The notes: a model not told the origin generated them from the sequence alone. A DNA stretch of 28,464 bases from Elysia marginata (GCA_019649035.1 BMAT01013516.1:57358-85821); one strand, 5' to 3'; positions 1 to 11,610 are shown, counted from the first letter of the stretch. A program made the numbers and translations.

Positions 1-33
<33 letters not shown>
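1..33. repeat. (TA)n then (GA)n microsatellite
   Basis: A TA dinucleotide run passes directly into a GA dinucleotide run at the very start of the window. It is a simple sequence repeat and a plausible contig break point. Confidence 0.95.
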
Positions 34-83
34 GTGCTTGTGCAACACGTCATACACCATTACCCATCTAATCACCAGTCACA

Positions 84-618
84 GTGATCGCAGAAGCCTT
101 AAATTCACCGTTTTCTCTAAGTTGGGTCTTCCAAAGGAATTTAACAACTCCCCTATTAGTTCCAAAAGAGGTTTTATCTGACAGAGGGACACAGTTCACC
201 TCTGAACTGATCAGAGTTATCCCAGTTGTTTGGTATATAATTATAACCTATTATGCTCCACACCTTACCAATCCCAAAGTGACGGAATGTGTGAACGGGT
301 GAACGGAACTCTCAAGTGTATGTTGAAAAAGGTTACTTTTGAGCGCCCTGAGGACTGGAGCTATATCCTAACCATTCTATTCGCGCTAGATCTATATTGG
401 TTAAACATGAGTCCATAGTTTGAAATGGATTATGGTCGAGTGCCCCGAGGACCAACTGTGTGGAAAAATATGTCGACGTGCCCTACAAAAGATTCAGCTG
501 AGGTTCCTGTATTTCAACATATCACTGATTTAATTGATCGCTTGTCTTCAGCGATTAAACTGGCACAAATAGCTTCAAATACCGCTGCCGCTAAAGCAAA
601 GTTATATAAGAATAATGT
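84..618 (+). pseudogene. Ty3/gypsy-type integrase fragment, frameshifted
   Basis: Three short overlapping frames (84-302, 230-418, 425-661) together resemble the core and C-terminal part of a Ty3/gypsy (metavirid) integrase. Seen: an LSDRGTQF block with the second catalytic Asp codon at 180-182, a SQSDG..ERVNGTLK block with the catalytic Glu codon at 293-295 (about 37 codons on, close to the D-35-E spacing), then a YGR..RGP block near 428-450 and a helical R/K/Q-rich stretch typical of the region after the core. The zinc-binding N-terminus and first catalytic Asp are not visible. Frame changes around 110-250 and a stop near 416 show that the copy is dead. The C-terminal chromodomain or GPF/Y tail is missing. 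It is followed directly by RT/RNase H sequence, the reverse of the usual Ty3/gypsy order. Confidence 0.82.
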
Positions 619-1275
619 GGGGAAGTGCAGAAACCAGATCCAAACAAGATTGAGAAAATGATCAAACTTAAACCTCCTTAGACAAAAAAAAAATTCAGAA
701 AATAAGTCTTTTGGGAGTTTTCAACTATTGCAGTAAATTCATTCCCCACTTTTCCTCTCTAGCGGCTCCATTATCTGATTTGACAAAACATGGCCGGCCT
801 GATAAAATTCAATGGACTAATGACTGCCAAACTGTACATGACAAACTTGTTTTGGCTTTAAAGTCTGATCTAATTTTGGTCCTCACAAATTATCCTCAAT
901 TTTTTTTCCTCAGTACAGATGCCTCTGGCACATGCCTGGGAGTCTGCTTGCTGCAGGAAAGAGACGGTGTGCTGCATCCAATAATTTACATCAGTCGAAA
1001 GAAACGAACCCCCCCCCCCCCCGAAACCCGCTATTCCATCTGTGAACGTGGGTGCTTGGCCATTGTGTGGTCAGTACAGAAATTCAACTACGGTAATACT
1101 TTCTAGGAGACATATTCACGATTCAGGACGACCACAAGGCGGCACAAGTCACTTCTGTTTCTGAAGGACCGCCGATTAGAAAGCTCCCGGGCAAAATGAA
1201 TTCAATTTCAATGTGGAATATATTCCTGGCTCTTTGAATTCTAAGCTTATAGCTGATTTACTAAGAAGATAAGAT
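619..1275 (+). pseudogene. Ty3/gypsy RT connection plus RNase H fragment, frameshifted
   Basis: The fragment begins within the reverse-transcriptase thumb/connection region (a PDP..KIEKM-like stretch from about 619, then F.YCSKFIPHFSSLAAPL at 717-770). It continues into an RNase H-like domain with the STDASG motif, whose catalytic Asp codon is at 918-920. The RT fingers and palm, including the YxDD box, are absent. A 14-base C run at 1009-1022 lies in the RNase H frame. Near 1105 and 1197 the frame changes; beyond that, conserved RNase H C-terminal features remain recognisable (a DDHKA-like block near 1130, then V.YIPGSLN and ADLL at about 1215-1265). A stop follows immediately, with no integrase downstream. 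The family assignment is firm; the exact clade is not. Confidence 0.85.
1009..1022 (+). repeat. poly-C run inside the RNase H fragment
   Basis: Fourteen consecutive C residues, read as prolines in the pol frame. It probably arose by slippage after the element died and is also a likely sequencing-error site. Confidence 0.9.
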
Positions 1276-1511
1276 TAAGTTTGATGAACAATAAACAATG
1301 ACTGTTCCATATATTTAAGAATCAAACACTTAAATTCTCATACGCATATTTCAAGAACATATATGGAGCTGATATCTGCTTTAGGATTCTGAGTTTTGAG
1401 AGTCAGCTTTAACTCAAGTGCATTCTATTGTGTGAAAGTGCCAACTGAGATTTTCTTTAGCTAGTGAACTTAACTCGATCCCGTATGTAAGTTGCGTTTA
1501 ATTGTGAGGGG

Positions 1512-1669
1512 TGGACAGACACATACTTCAGAGCGTTATGCTGTCAATGTAACAGTTGAGTAAAGGGTACTGAGTACCATCTGATAGTATTGGAAGCCGG
1601 CTTGGAGCTGTGAATAATTGTCTTTTCTCTTTGAATAAATTGCAATTTCTTATAAACCAAAGCATTACA
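1512..1669 (+). mobile_element. candidate 3' LTR of the gypsy remnant
   Basis: About 240 bases after the RNase H stop, a short purine-rich stretch (GTGAGGGG, 1504-1511) is followed by sequence that starts with TG and ends in CA at 1668-1669. It contains an AATAAA polyadenylation hexamer at 1634-1639. This fits the order polypurine tract then 3' LTR, and 158 bp would be a short LTR. No 5' partner is in the window, so the boundaries are inferred from the TG...CA ends and the hexamer only. Confidence 0.4.
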
Positions 1670-3042
1670 ATTCCTCATTTTCTTTTATTGATAGTGGTAA
1701 TCTTATTCTGCTTGTTGGAATATTAAGAATCTTGAGTGTTTACGAGGAGATAACTTAGCAAGTTGTTTTATCTATATTTTCTTCAGGGCCTATTACGTCC
1801 GCACTGAGAATGGGATAAATAGATTAATTAAACATTGAGATTGGCCTAGACACTTGTTTAAAGGGGGAAAACCAAATAGGGCTTGGCTGTTATAATAGGC
1901 CTAAGTATTTTTTCTATATCATTTAGCCGCTGGCTAACATTGTTTTGTTGTTGTTGGTTTTTTTTTTGTACTGTATTAAGTCAAAACGGCAGTTTCATTG
2001 TTCATAATTTGTTTTGTTAAATTGTTTACTTCCCCGTCTGTTATTTGTGTTTCAATGTCCCAGTCCGTGACTATGTGTGTTCTCCCGCCTACAATTAAAA
2101 AAAAATGATGGAAAGAAGTGTGTGAAACGTGACCTCTCCGTACATATGAATTGATTGAGATGATGCTTGTGCATTTAAAAACAAGACTATTATCATTACT
2201 AGGTTATCATTATCATCGTTACATTCATCATCGTTTTGTATAATATTTTGTTTTTATTTTTCCTTTCCTTATTGTACACTGCTGTGTTTGCCAACTGTTT
2301 AGTATTGAATGCGATAAAAACCGTCGGCTGACTTTTTCATGTGTACTCTTAACGTTTGCCATACCGCTACATACATTTGATATTGCTAAGTGAAAATCAT
2401 GCAACATTATGATAGTATGAGAGGAGCGCTACATAGAAAGTTTTGAGAAGCATTTTAGGAAATGTCGTGGAAGCAGATGTGGTTAATTTCGTCTTTGCAT
2501 CAGTATATCAAAGCGTATCCAATTAAATCACCATCATCGTACCCAAAAACAATAAGTTGCATTCTTGCATGACATAAAATTGAATGGCATCATTAAATCT
2601 TTCATTCTCACGATAATGGACCTAATCAAAGTAATAGCATATAAATATCAATTGTATTGTCTGCAAATCTAGAAAGCTACGCTATGAAGCGGATCTTATA
2701 GAGTGCAGTGCAACAGAAGCATGGCAAAACTGAATAAGAACACCATAATCCACCAGGTGGCACCTTCATTGATGACATTGCGCGCCTTGAGAATAACAAG
2801 GTTGTATCTTTAAGAAATTGAGATACATAGACGTACATTACTTTGGTAACATATTTCTATGCTGTAGAAAAGAATTGAGGCGATCTGACCTTTCTTTAGG
2901 TGGCATTTGGATTATTAAACAATTTTGTTTAGTGGCAAAACTGTACATAGCTAAAACGTTGACGTTGATGTTTCCCAAACTTGGCCACGTGACGATAAAA
3001 CCTTGTCATTCTCACGGCGCTATTACGATAACCCTTCCAGGC
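1670..3042. other. AT-rich intergenic DNA, no gene seen
   Basis: No supportable coding region. It contains short T and A runs (around 1960, 2100) and ATC/ATT-rich patches near 2195-2240. I see no RNA gene and no intact mobile element. Confidence 0.6.
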
Positions 3043-3090
3043 TACAGACTTACAGACTGTGCTTACAGACTAAAAAAAAAAAAAAAAAAA
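3043..3090 (+). repeat. three TACAGACT units followed by poly-A
   Basis: TACAGACT occurs at 3043-3050, 3051-3058 and 3064-3071 and runs straight into about 19 A residues. Short tandem units before an A tail are typical of 3' ends of retroposed elements, but no LINE or SINE body is recognisable upstream. Confidence 0.6.
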
Positions 3091-6000
3091 GAAAAGGATG
3101 TGTCATCAAGTGGATGGATTAAAAAAAAAATTAGAGTGAACAGAGGCGGACGTTACAAAAGGCCGCAAAGACAACATTGCCCGTAATCACAATATCCACA
3201 ATCTTGTGATAAAGTAGATACATGATGTCTTAACTGTTATTAAGAAGACAAAAACGCTGCTTATACATATTACTAATTGTTCTTGTTCCTACATCACGGG
3301 TGACGATGAGCAAGATTTGGAGTACCTGTACATCCATGCTAAACAAAGGTATGTTTGTGTTCTTTAAACACGTTACTCCAGATAAGAAAATAATTGACCC
3401 TTACTGTTCTTACGACCTCCAACTAAGACGACAAACTCTATCACTTGCACTAACCACAAAAGACTATAGCGATAACTCACCAATATTAAACACGTATTGT
3501 TTTAACAGGTTTTACTTATAGATCTATATGGAAAAACAACGATTTTTGTTTCAAAAATAGTTAACCGTGTTACTGCGATTAACTATCAACCAATCTTTGA
3601 AAGATTATACATGTACAATGCATGCTACAGTTTACATGGTAAGCTTTTGGTTAAACCCACCAGATTCTTCTGGTACATTATCAAGTATAGCATCGATACC
3701 TGAATTAGGTAAAAAGAAAAAACAAAAAACAAAAAACGTGGAGATGAAAGTTTTGTTCAATTGAAAAAAAATAAAGCAAAGAAACTACGGAAAGAGCAGA
3801 AAATTTTGTTACTAAAGAGCAGGTTAGTTAAATATTTAGATATAGGTTACATAGCTTAGCACAAGCTTCGCCAACTTACAAGAACGAGGCGACGTAGAGT
3901 GCAGTAATCCCATACACCTACTTGCAACTTTCTGAAGCCACCAAGAAGAAAACCGGGAATTATCGCATGCCTGTCTTTAAAAAAAGAAAAGAAAAGAATT
4001 TAATAGCCTTTTAATATTACAATACGAAGAAAGGAAATATTTCAGTAGGTTTACAATAAATGTGTTGTTGTCATGGCAACGGCATACTTGTCTCGATGTT
4101 TGATCAGATGCACGCTGTAGAAAAGATGTAAATGTCAGAATAAATTGTTCGGTGATTTGCTTCCCCACCCTCTTTTTTTGTAGTAAAATCATTCGCTGCC
4201 AAATTACTACTCTGGGCGATCCCCTTTGAATGCTCCTAAAATCGAACAGCTTACTGAATAAAACTGTGGTTGAGTTTGCGTTAGATAATGCTTCTTCATA
4301 AAAGCAGCTTTATCATGTCCTAAGAGTTTTAACGTTTCCGATTTCCTTGTAACCTTGAACGCTATAGATCTAGGCATTCCAAGGACAACTTAAAGCATTT
4401 TAACCCCATATTATAGCCTACAAATACATAGGCCTACATAAATGGACATTACAATAAGTCGAATTAACTTCGATTTATGTTTCCAACCCAACGTCAATGG
4501 GAAATCTTCTTTTCAAAATGTTCGTAGGCTAGTTTTGACGGCATAAAAATCGATACATTTGAAGTATGAAAATTACTTGACAGTGACAAGAGTAAGACTG
4601 CAAAGCAATGCAAACTATTTCAATTGGAGACGAAAATCAGGAAAGTAAAATAAAAAGATTTGGCTACTTGGGGAGAATATGCTCTCTACGTGTATGTAAT
4701 TTTACAGGTAGATTTTTATTGATCTTACTCTCACCGATAGTTGTACTCCATTATTCTGTATCTTTCTGTCGTTACTTGGTTTATTCTGTCTCCCCTATTT
4801 TGATTTTTTTCTGTAGAGATACTTTCCATCATCTATATGCGTCTTACTTTCTTGCCCCAATCATCTTGAGAGGCTAATCAAAGCAACTCTTTAGTTTTCT
4901 ACCCTTATTTAATGGGTTTGTTGTTTAATCACTATGATTAATCAAGATTGTTTCATATTCATTTGAAAAATAAACGTGACACGAACCAATTTTTTGCCTG
5001 GTTTATTGAACTTAAAAATTTTTCTTTTGCCATATGTGACCAAGACTAAGATACATGTTCCAGTCTTTGTCATACAGTTGGGAAAAATCGTGAGCGGATA
5101 AAAGCCAGAGCAAATAACTTGGTTTCAAGTAAACGGTTTTATCGTCTTCAAGTAAAAAATCACGCTAAATTCGTAGGTCCTTGAAAACCTTTCTTCGCCA
5201 GCAGGGCTATAAATCGCATTAATTTAAAATAATACTTCTACATGTATCATTAGTAATTTAATACGCTTACGTTCAGCAAAAAAATACTTTAGCTTCATTT
5301 TTTGCAAGTCAAAACTGTTATAAAGTCTTAAGTAATATATACATAATTGATACATAAAACAACATGCTATTTGTCTTTTTCTGGTAAAGCTTAAAGGAAA
5401 ATCGATAAGCATGAGGTGGAATCTGAATTACAAACAATACCTAGGGAACCATTTTGGCTACAACAAAAACCTTAAGGTAACTTTAAGCACCAGCAGAGTC
5501 TGGATAAAGTTAACACCTCGAGACAAAAAGTTTTGTTCGACTTTGAATATTACTAAACAAATAAAGGCAGAATTGAACTGCCAAACAGAGTCGAGTTTGA
5601 ACAAGATTTTCCCTTAAAGGTGCAGATTTTTTTTATCTGTTCACGTATTCAACGTTTACAAAATATTTTTTCTAAAATTAAGACTGGCACGATGGTTGAT
5701 ACAAAGCATACCCTTCTATCAAGTGTTAAATATATCGAGTTGACGTAGCCCTTGTCATATTTCAAAACAGAGAAATGGATATTTTCTGCATGGGCGTGGT
5801 TTTAAGCATATCATAGATATACATGTATTTCCAAGTTCCTTATTAATGCACGCATCTCTCTTACCAATCTAGAGTTCCATGTGACTTTGAGTTTGACTCC
5901 AGAGTCCTTTTTGCCATCACCACTATCCCTTTTCCTCTCCAATCGCATTGTTTTCGCTTTTTTTTGTGCTGGGATATCATTCTCAGTTCCTGTCTTTCTT

Positions 6001-6241
6001 TCCATTCCGTTTCTCCATATTTCCTCTCACTGCGGTATTCCCTCCCTTACATTGTTATTTGGACATTTTGCTCTTTTATTCCTAAGCCGTTTTTTTTTAA
6101 AGGTTAGATGCAACTGCCACTGTAATGAACGTAAGTGTCTGTCTGAATACAAAAAGTTATTGTTTTAAGCCATCCTGTAAATGTGTGCTTTTAGAATTGA
6201 GTGCAGGGTCTTTATTTTCATATGTGACGTCGTGTTCTCAA
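3091..6241. other. AT-rich intergenic DNA, no gene seen
   Basis: Open frames here are short and of low complexity (the longest, 4608-4877, encodes a hydrophobic peptide with no recognisable domain). None shows conserved motifs or splice-linked continuation. No RNA gene was recognised. Confidence 0.55.
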
Positions 6242-6417
6242 ATACTACAGACTTTAAGCAGCCAACGCGTGAGTATGACGCGAACGTCTGTGGGTTTATT
6301 TTTAGAAACTGGTTTAATTATTTCTATAGTTTCCTTGATCTGCTTTCCCCTGTGGCTTTCCCGATTTTCACGTATGCGTAGTGAGACACGGTGCGTGTGC
6401 TTAAGGTCTCTATTGTG
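6242..6417 (+). repeat. dispersed repeat, copy A
   Basis: This segment is repeated in the same orientation at 27742-27900. Both begin TACAGA.TTTAAGCAG, share the block GAGTATGACGCGAACGTCTG, and end near GGTCTCTATT. By eye they differ by about ten substitutions, one single-base indel and a 13-base insertion in copy A around 6348-6362, where GCTTTCCC is duplicated. Similarity stops abruptly at both ends, which suggests a transposed unit. The shared open frame is not evidence for a protein. The family was not recognised. Confidence 0.85.
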
Positions 6418-6790
6418 TATAACATAGCGTCGATATGGCAATGGCGGGTTGAGGTAATTACAAGTAAACGTTCGTATTGGTCTCTAAAAAACACATCATG
6501 ACAGTATCCCATGTTCGAACCTTAACTGGGACTTTGTTTCTCTACCCTTTGAATGCTCCTTTGTTTCTCTACAAAATAAAATCCTTAGAGAAGTAACTCT
6601 TGTCTGAAGTCAAAATCAGAGAGGGGTTGTTTCTTCTCTATTTTGCTTCTTATCGAGTAACAAATGCGTGTATCTGTACAGGTATGTGTGTCTGTACATG
6701 ATAGAAAGAGAGTCTTTTAATGCCCGGGCAAACAGAAAGAAAATGTGAGTGAATAGCCTTTTTGAAGGTCTCTAAGGACTGACCTGCCAA
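6418..6790. other. intergenic DNA, no gene seen
   Basis: No coding or RNA feature is recognisable between the dispersed repeat and the tRNA-like segment. Confidence 0.5.
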
Positions 6791-6852
6791 GCCAAGACTT
6801 GAATCCAGGTTCTTGGTCCAAGAGTTGAGTCTCTACCTCTGGACCACAACCC
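6790..6852 (-). mobile_element. tRNA-derived SINE head, degenerate
   Basis: Read on the minus strand, TGGTCCAGAGG (6846-6836) fits the RNA polymerase III A box consensus. GGATTCAAGTC (6806-6796) fits the B box closely. Their spacing of about 30 bases suits a tRNA gene body. Acceptor and anticodon stems do not fold well, so this is a tRNA-derived repeat head or decayed tRNA pseudogene rather than a working tRNA. The body would continue toward lower coordinates, but its end is unclear. Confidence 0.5.
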
Positions 6853-6859
6853 AAAAAAA

Positions 6860-9800
6860 AATTTGCTTACTTTTGCTTGATCAGAAAGTAGCTCTTGGTT
6901 CAAGGCAAGTTGCTGAATTAAATTTCAATAAATGACCGAATCAAGTTTAATGCTAAAATTGAATGAATCAAAATAGGTTTCGATTTTTGCATAGCCCTTA
7001 AATCACTGAGTGAAGTTTTAAAAAGGCACTTAAGAAAAGCCTTACCAACTGAGCCTTGCCTGCCATAACTTTTTTCTCTGCTTGAGCCTAACGTTTACAT
7101 TTAAAAATGGGACTTCAGCGTATTTCTTGTTGGCTTCTTTGTGAATTAGCACTGCTTACAAGGCAACTTGTTTTTTCTTCTTTAAAGGTGTTTACCTTTT
7201 GAACAGAAGATAACCTACAACATTAAACAAGAGTTGTTCTTTGTACATTTGTATCCTTTCTAGTAGTTCTACTGGTATATTTTGTGAAAGTTAATCAACC
7301 TTAGAGTTAGAATTTTGAAAAGCTGGTTCAAAGAGTCTATAACATCCAGAATATATACAAAATTCAAACAAAAATATCAGTGAACAGCATGAACTTTTAA
7401 TTACATGTGTTTTGTATTATTACATATATACGTAACAATAAATAATGATGGGTGATGGTGGTAGAATAAATAAATACATAAATAAATACATATCATACAC
7501 TTTCATTAATTTCAACAGGTTAAAAAGTTCTACAGTAATGTCATCTACATGTAATTTGTTATCTATGAAATGCTTCAGTATGAGACTTGAAAAAAAGAAG
7601 AAAACAAAAACTCAAAAAATGAGAAAACATTTAAAAGAATCATTATTTAGGTAACAATTATAAAAAAACCAACTGGAAATGTAAGTCGCCAAGTAAGAAA
7701 AAAACGGGGTTTTCTATAGAGCAGTGTTTGCTGGTTAGGAAAGATGAAAGAATTTCATGCAAGATGGTCAAAAGTGCAATTATTCTTGAATTTACATTGG
7801 ATTATCCTTCAGACAGAAAAAAATGTAGCCTTAAAAACAAAAACAAGATGATTTACAAATATTCATAAGTGTTAAGTTCACAGCATCTACATATTCTGTT
7901 TAAAATATCATTGACAACAACAAATTCACAGCATTGCCAGACACATTTAAAAATTTTCAATTTTGATTCAACTGCCGGCCTTATTTCACCAAATAAAAGG
8001 CATAAAGCACAAAGATAACACAAAACAACTTTTTGAAAATACACTTCTTTGGTGGAAAACGTAGAGAACAAGTCTCAAAGGCAGAAACATTATTTTTTAG
8101 CCTGATAAGACAAGGGCTCATTCCTTCACTTTCCATTCATCATCGTCTGTCCCAATACACCAAGCCATTTCCTTTATCACTGAAAGACAAGCACACATCA
8201 GAATGCTTATTCAAGTTATTGTATCAAAATCAATAACTTTCATTCAGAACTACACTCTCTGTGCAGCACATTAAGAAACAAATGCAGTCAAAATTTTCTT
8301 TTCATGTCAACATTTCTTGTGTGAAAATTAAATCTGAGTAGCAATATATTGCCTTCTTTGCAACTGGCTGAAAATCTTTTAACACTGCTCATACATTTGA
8401 AGATTTTACATTTAAATATGAAGACAAAATCATGATGGAAAAAATTTTGTTGGTAATACTATTAGAAAGATCTGATTTTTCACTCTTGTTGATACCATTC
8501 ATCAGGGATGCCAACTAATTAAAAAAAAAACCAGGAAATGAGCCGAGCATTGCACTTCACATAAAAAGAAACTCATTTATCTTGATGATGGAAAAAGATG
8601 ATTTGTCACATACAACACAAAATTTCTAATTGATGAAGGGAAAAAAAGAAAAAATCCAGAAAAACCAGAGGTTTGGCATAACTAATTCGATAAGCTTATT
8701 AGATGCCCTATCAGTTGAGTAAATGAAATTTTAAAAAGATCATTAAGAGTAAGACCATACTGTAAAAAATGTGTAAGCGATTTTATACTTTAGCTTTTTG
8801 GTTTTAATTTAAAAGTCTTAATACACAAAATTTTGAATAGTTTATATATTTTGAAAACATTACATGTGATAACAATAAAAAAAAAATAGAAATAGTGCTG
8901 TAAGGGTAAACAGTAAAAAAAGCAATATATTTAATCTGAATAACACTATTTCTGATACCACTAAAAAGGGACATGTCTTGAGTGACCCTTTTCACTTCCA
9001 GACATGTGACTCAGTTACATCATATAGCCTTTACAGGCAACTCTGCTTAAGTTGATCCCCAAGCAACTTAACTATAACGGCTTAGGTGAAAAATTGACCT
9101 ATGCGCCAGACCTTATAAATAATAAATCTTCCATATGGCACATAAACGAAAAAGAATATGACAATCAAAAGTTATTCATTATTGCTGGTAATCAAAACTT
9201 GATTGCAACATCTTTCTGTTGTCTTGTTTTTTTTTCCACTTCATCAATAAATTTGATTTTTTTTCTTTAAGCTTCCGACTTTTACACTTCCTGCCTGCCA
9301 TTTGAAACTGTAATAGAAGCACTACGCTTTGGGATGGTATTGCCTTGATAGAATAGTACTGGGTAGACATTCAATTTTCAATAGGCTTCTAAAAAAGATC
9401 ACAACTAAAATGATGCTTCTCCTCTCCTTCCAATCAATATGTGTGGGCAAAGTGTCTTCCAGGCATCGTTTAATGACAGCATGCCAGCTCTAAGTTAGTA
9501 CAAACCTTTTCCCCATTGCATGTACATATGCTTGATCGCAATGGTGATTAGCATTATACCTATTGCTCTGTCATGTGGCTAGTTATCTTTGTATTAAACA
9601 CAAGTGAGAAGGAAGGCGAGACTGGTCCTGGGTTTTGTTTGGCAATACTGATAGGTCTTACCCTCAGCACTTTGTTTACTTCATGTCATAGATAAAGCGT
9701 TACGCAGAAAAAATCGTGTCTGCAAGACTGTCATCTCAGTGGATTTCCCATAAGTGCAATGTTTAGGCCAGATCTGCAGCGTTAGCTGACATGCGAGGAG

Positions 9801-11220
9801 GCGAAAAATGTCAAGCTTTTTTTATAAACGTAGTGAAAACAACAACATTTTTGTCTATGCTCTGGGTCACCTAAGATCGACTTATGAGAATATTGCTTAT
9901 ATTTTTGTTATACAAAGGGGGAGGCGCAGAAAAAAACTGACTTGGTTAAAAATTGAGTTAGGCAAAGTGGCAGAGTTGCCTGTAACATGTTCATCTATCA
10001 AAAAAAAACCAATCATCTACATTAAGTTAATAAATCAGGGTAAAACTATATATAGTAATATAACATTTTCAAGATTTTTTTTCTTAAAATAGACAGTGAC
10101 AGAGGAATGATTTAAAATCTGGATAAGGTTAATGATTTAGCTATGCATTTATGTTAATCGTTAAAGATATTGATAAACAGTTGGAGCTGCATGATAGGAA
10201 AACGGTGATTATGTTAAGGTCCGAATGAGAGTAATCACTAAATTAGAAAATACATTCAAGACATTCTGAGATACATAACAACGGAAGGGCCTGAGATTTG
10301 CAGAGGTAATTGCTGTAGGTGCAACAATGATGATCATATTGTTGTAGATAATAAAGTTTAAAAAAGGTTGATAAATGTTTCATTTATTGAAATGGATTTC
10401 CAGCAGAGACAGTTTTAAAACAAGATAGGGAGAAAAGAAACAAAGAAAAAAAAGTGATAAAATTAAAAAAAAAATGTCTGTTATGTTTTTTTACCTTCTT
10501 TTTATCATGAGCACTTGACTTCTTTATAAACTGAAGCAAACATAATTGTTTTTTTTTTGTTGTTTTTTTTTTGCAAACAAAAAAAAAAAAACCAAGGAAT
10601 TTTGCCCGTTTTTCTCAAACTTATAAAAATCACCCTAGACTTGGAAAAATGTAACTTTGAATAAGCAGAACTAACTATGGATTGCATTTTTAAATTCTTT
10701 TTACTGAAAGGGTCATGGAGACTAATGCTGGGAATAAAGAAGACAATTGACATATAAAAACTATCTCTCTCTTTACCACATAGCATTCCATCCCTCCATT
10801 AATAATTTATTGTGGTTCAATAATAAAGCTATCATAAAATGAATTCACCTGTGTTCCAGAGACAAAAATTCACATTGAATCATTTATTTTATAGATGTCA
10901 TGAGTAAACACTATGATACAAAAGTGGAGAAACAAAGGGTAAAATTTATACTTTTCTACAGCTAAATCAGTAAATGTAATCATGCCATCACTTTTTGTTA
11001 CAACTCCTGCAAAATTGATGGGTGTGTGTTAAGAAATATAATTATTGGTAGGAGTATCACAAAATGTGTCTAGTGGCAGAATTTTTACATCTACTTAAAG
11101 TTAAATAAACCATTCAAAATATATTTGAAAGCCCTTCATGCAGTGAACATTTTTTTCATACCTTGATTGTGACCTGAGTTACTGCATTAGAAAAATGGAT
11201 ATCACTATCAGTGACACCAG
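6860..11220. other. AT-rich intergenic DNA, no gene seen
   Basis: There are many A/T runs and short meaningless open frames on both strands. An (AAAT)n-like patch lies at 7464-7490, mixed A/T homopolymers at 10440-10590, and a possible pogo-type terminus at 9032-9090. No protein domain, spliced exon or RNA gene could be supported. Part of it could be very distal 3' UTR of the minus-strand ligase gene, but nothing shows this. Confidence 0.5.
7464..7490. repeat. (AAAT)n-like simple repeat
   Basis: An imperfect tetranucleotide run of AAAT/ACAT units, interrupted by single C residues. Confidence 0.8.
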
Positions 11221-11250
11221 TACTTAACTTTTTCTTTTCCCTCTAGTGGA

Positions 11251-11610
11251 GCAGCGTGGCTCAGTGGTTAGGGCGTCGGACTTGTGCTCAGGCGGTCGCA
11301 GGTTCGATTCCCAACCATGCCTTAGGACAGCAATATATCCACACTTTCCTCAGTCTTCCCACCTGTAAAATGGGTATTTGGCTGTAGGCAGTGCCTGAAA
11401 TTTGTAAAATGTTAGTATTTGAGCGCTTCATAGACAGCCGAGCTGTAATGCTCTGAAATATGAGTTGAATTTGCTTTGGTGTGTATTGGCTTGCTGGGGG
11501 AAATATGTAAAGTCTTGAGACTGCCTTTGGCGGTGGAAGACTATAATCCATATCTTTTTTTATAGTGTTTTCACAGCTGTGTGCACTTATATTTGGGGGG
11601 GGGGGGGTTG
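11251..11610 (+). mobile_element. tRNA-derived SINE
   Basis: The head (11251-11322) has a strong A box, TGGCTCAGTGG at 11257-11267, followed by TTAGGGC, and a B box, GGTTCGATTCC at 11301-11311, about 33 bases further on. The anticodon and acceptor stems are imperfect, as expected of a SINE. A non-tRNA body follows, with a CCTCAGTC...CCTGTAAAATGGGTA stretch at 11350-11376 reminiscent of conserved central domains of known metazoan SINE superfamilies. It continues to about 11550-11610, where a G run (11595-11607) blurs the end. No clear target-site duplication was found. The minus-strand open frame across it is incidental. The exact SINE superfamily cannot be named without a database comparison. 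Confidence 0.8.
11595..11607. repeat. poly-G run
   Basis: A run of about 13 G residues at or near the 3' boundary of the SINE; a likely slippage site. Confidence 0.85.

Noticed and set aside
4608-4877. Plus-strand 89-residue hydrophobic frame
   Set aside because: No recognisable motif, low-complexity hydrophobic sequence, and no splice-linked neighbours; compatible with chance in AT-rich DNA.
11251-11322. Functional tRNA gene
   Set aside because: Box sequences are good, but acceptor and anticodon stems do not pair and a SINE body follows.
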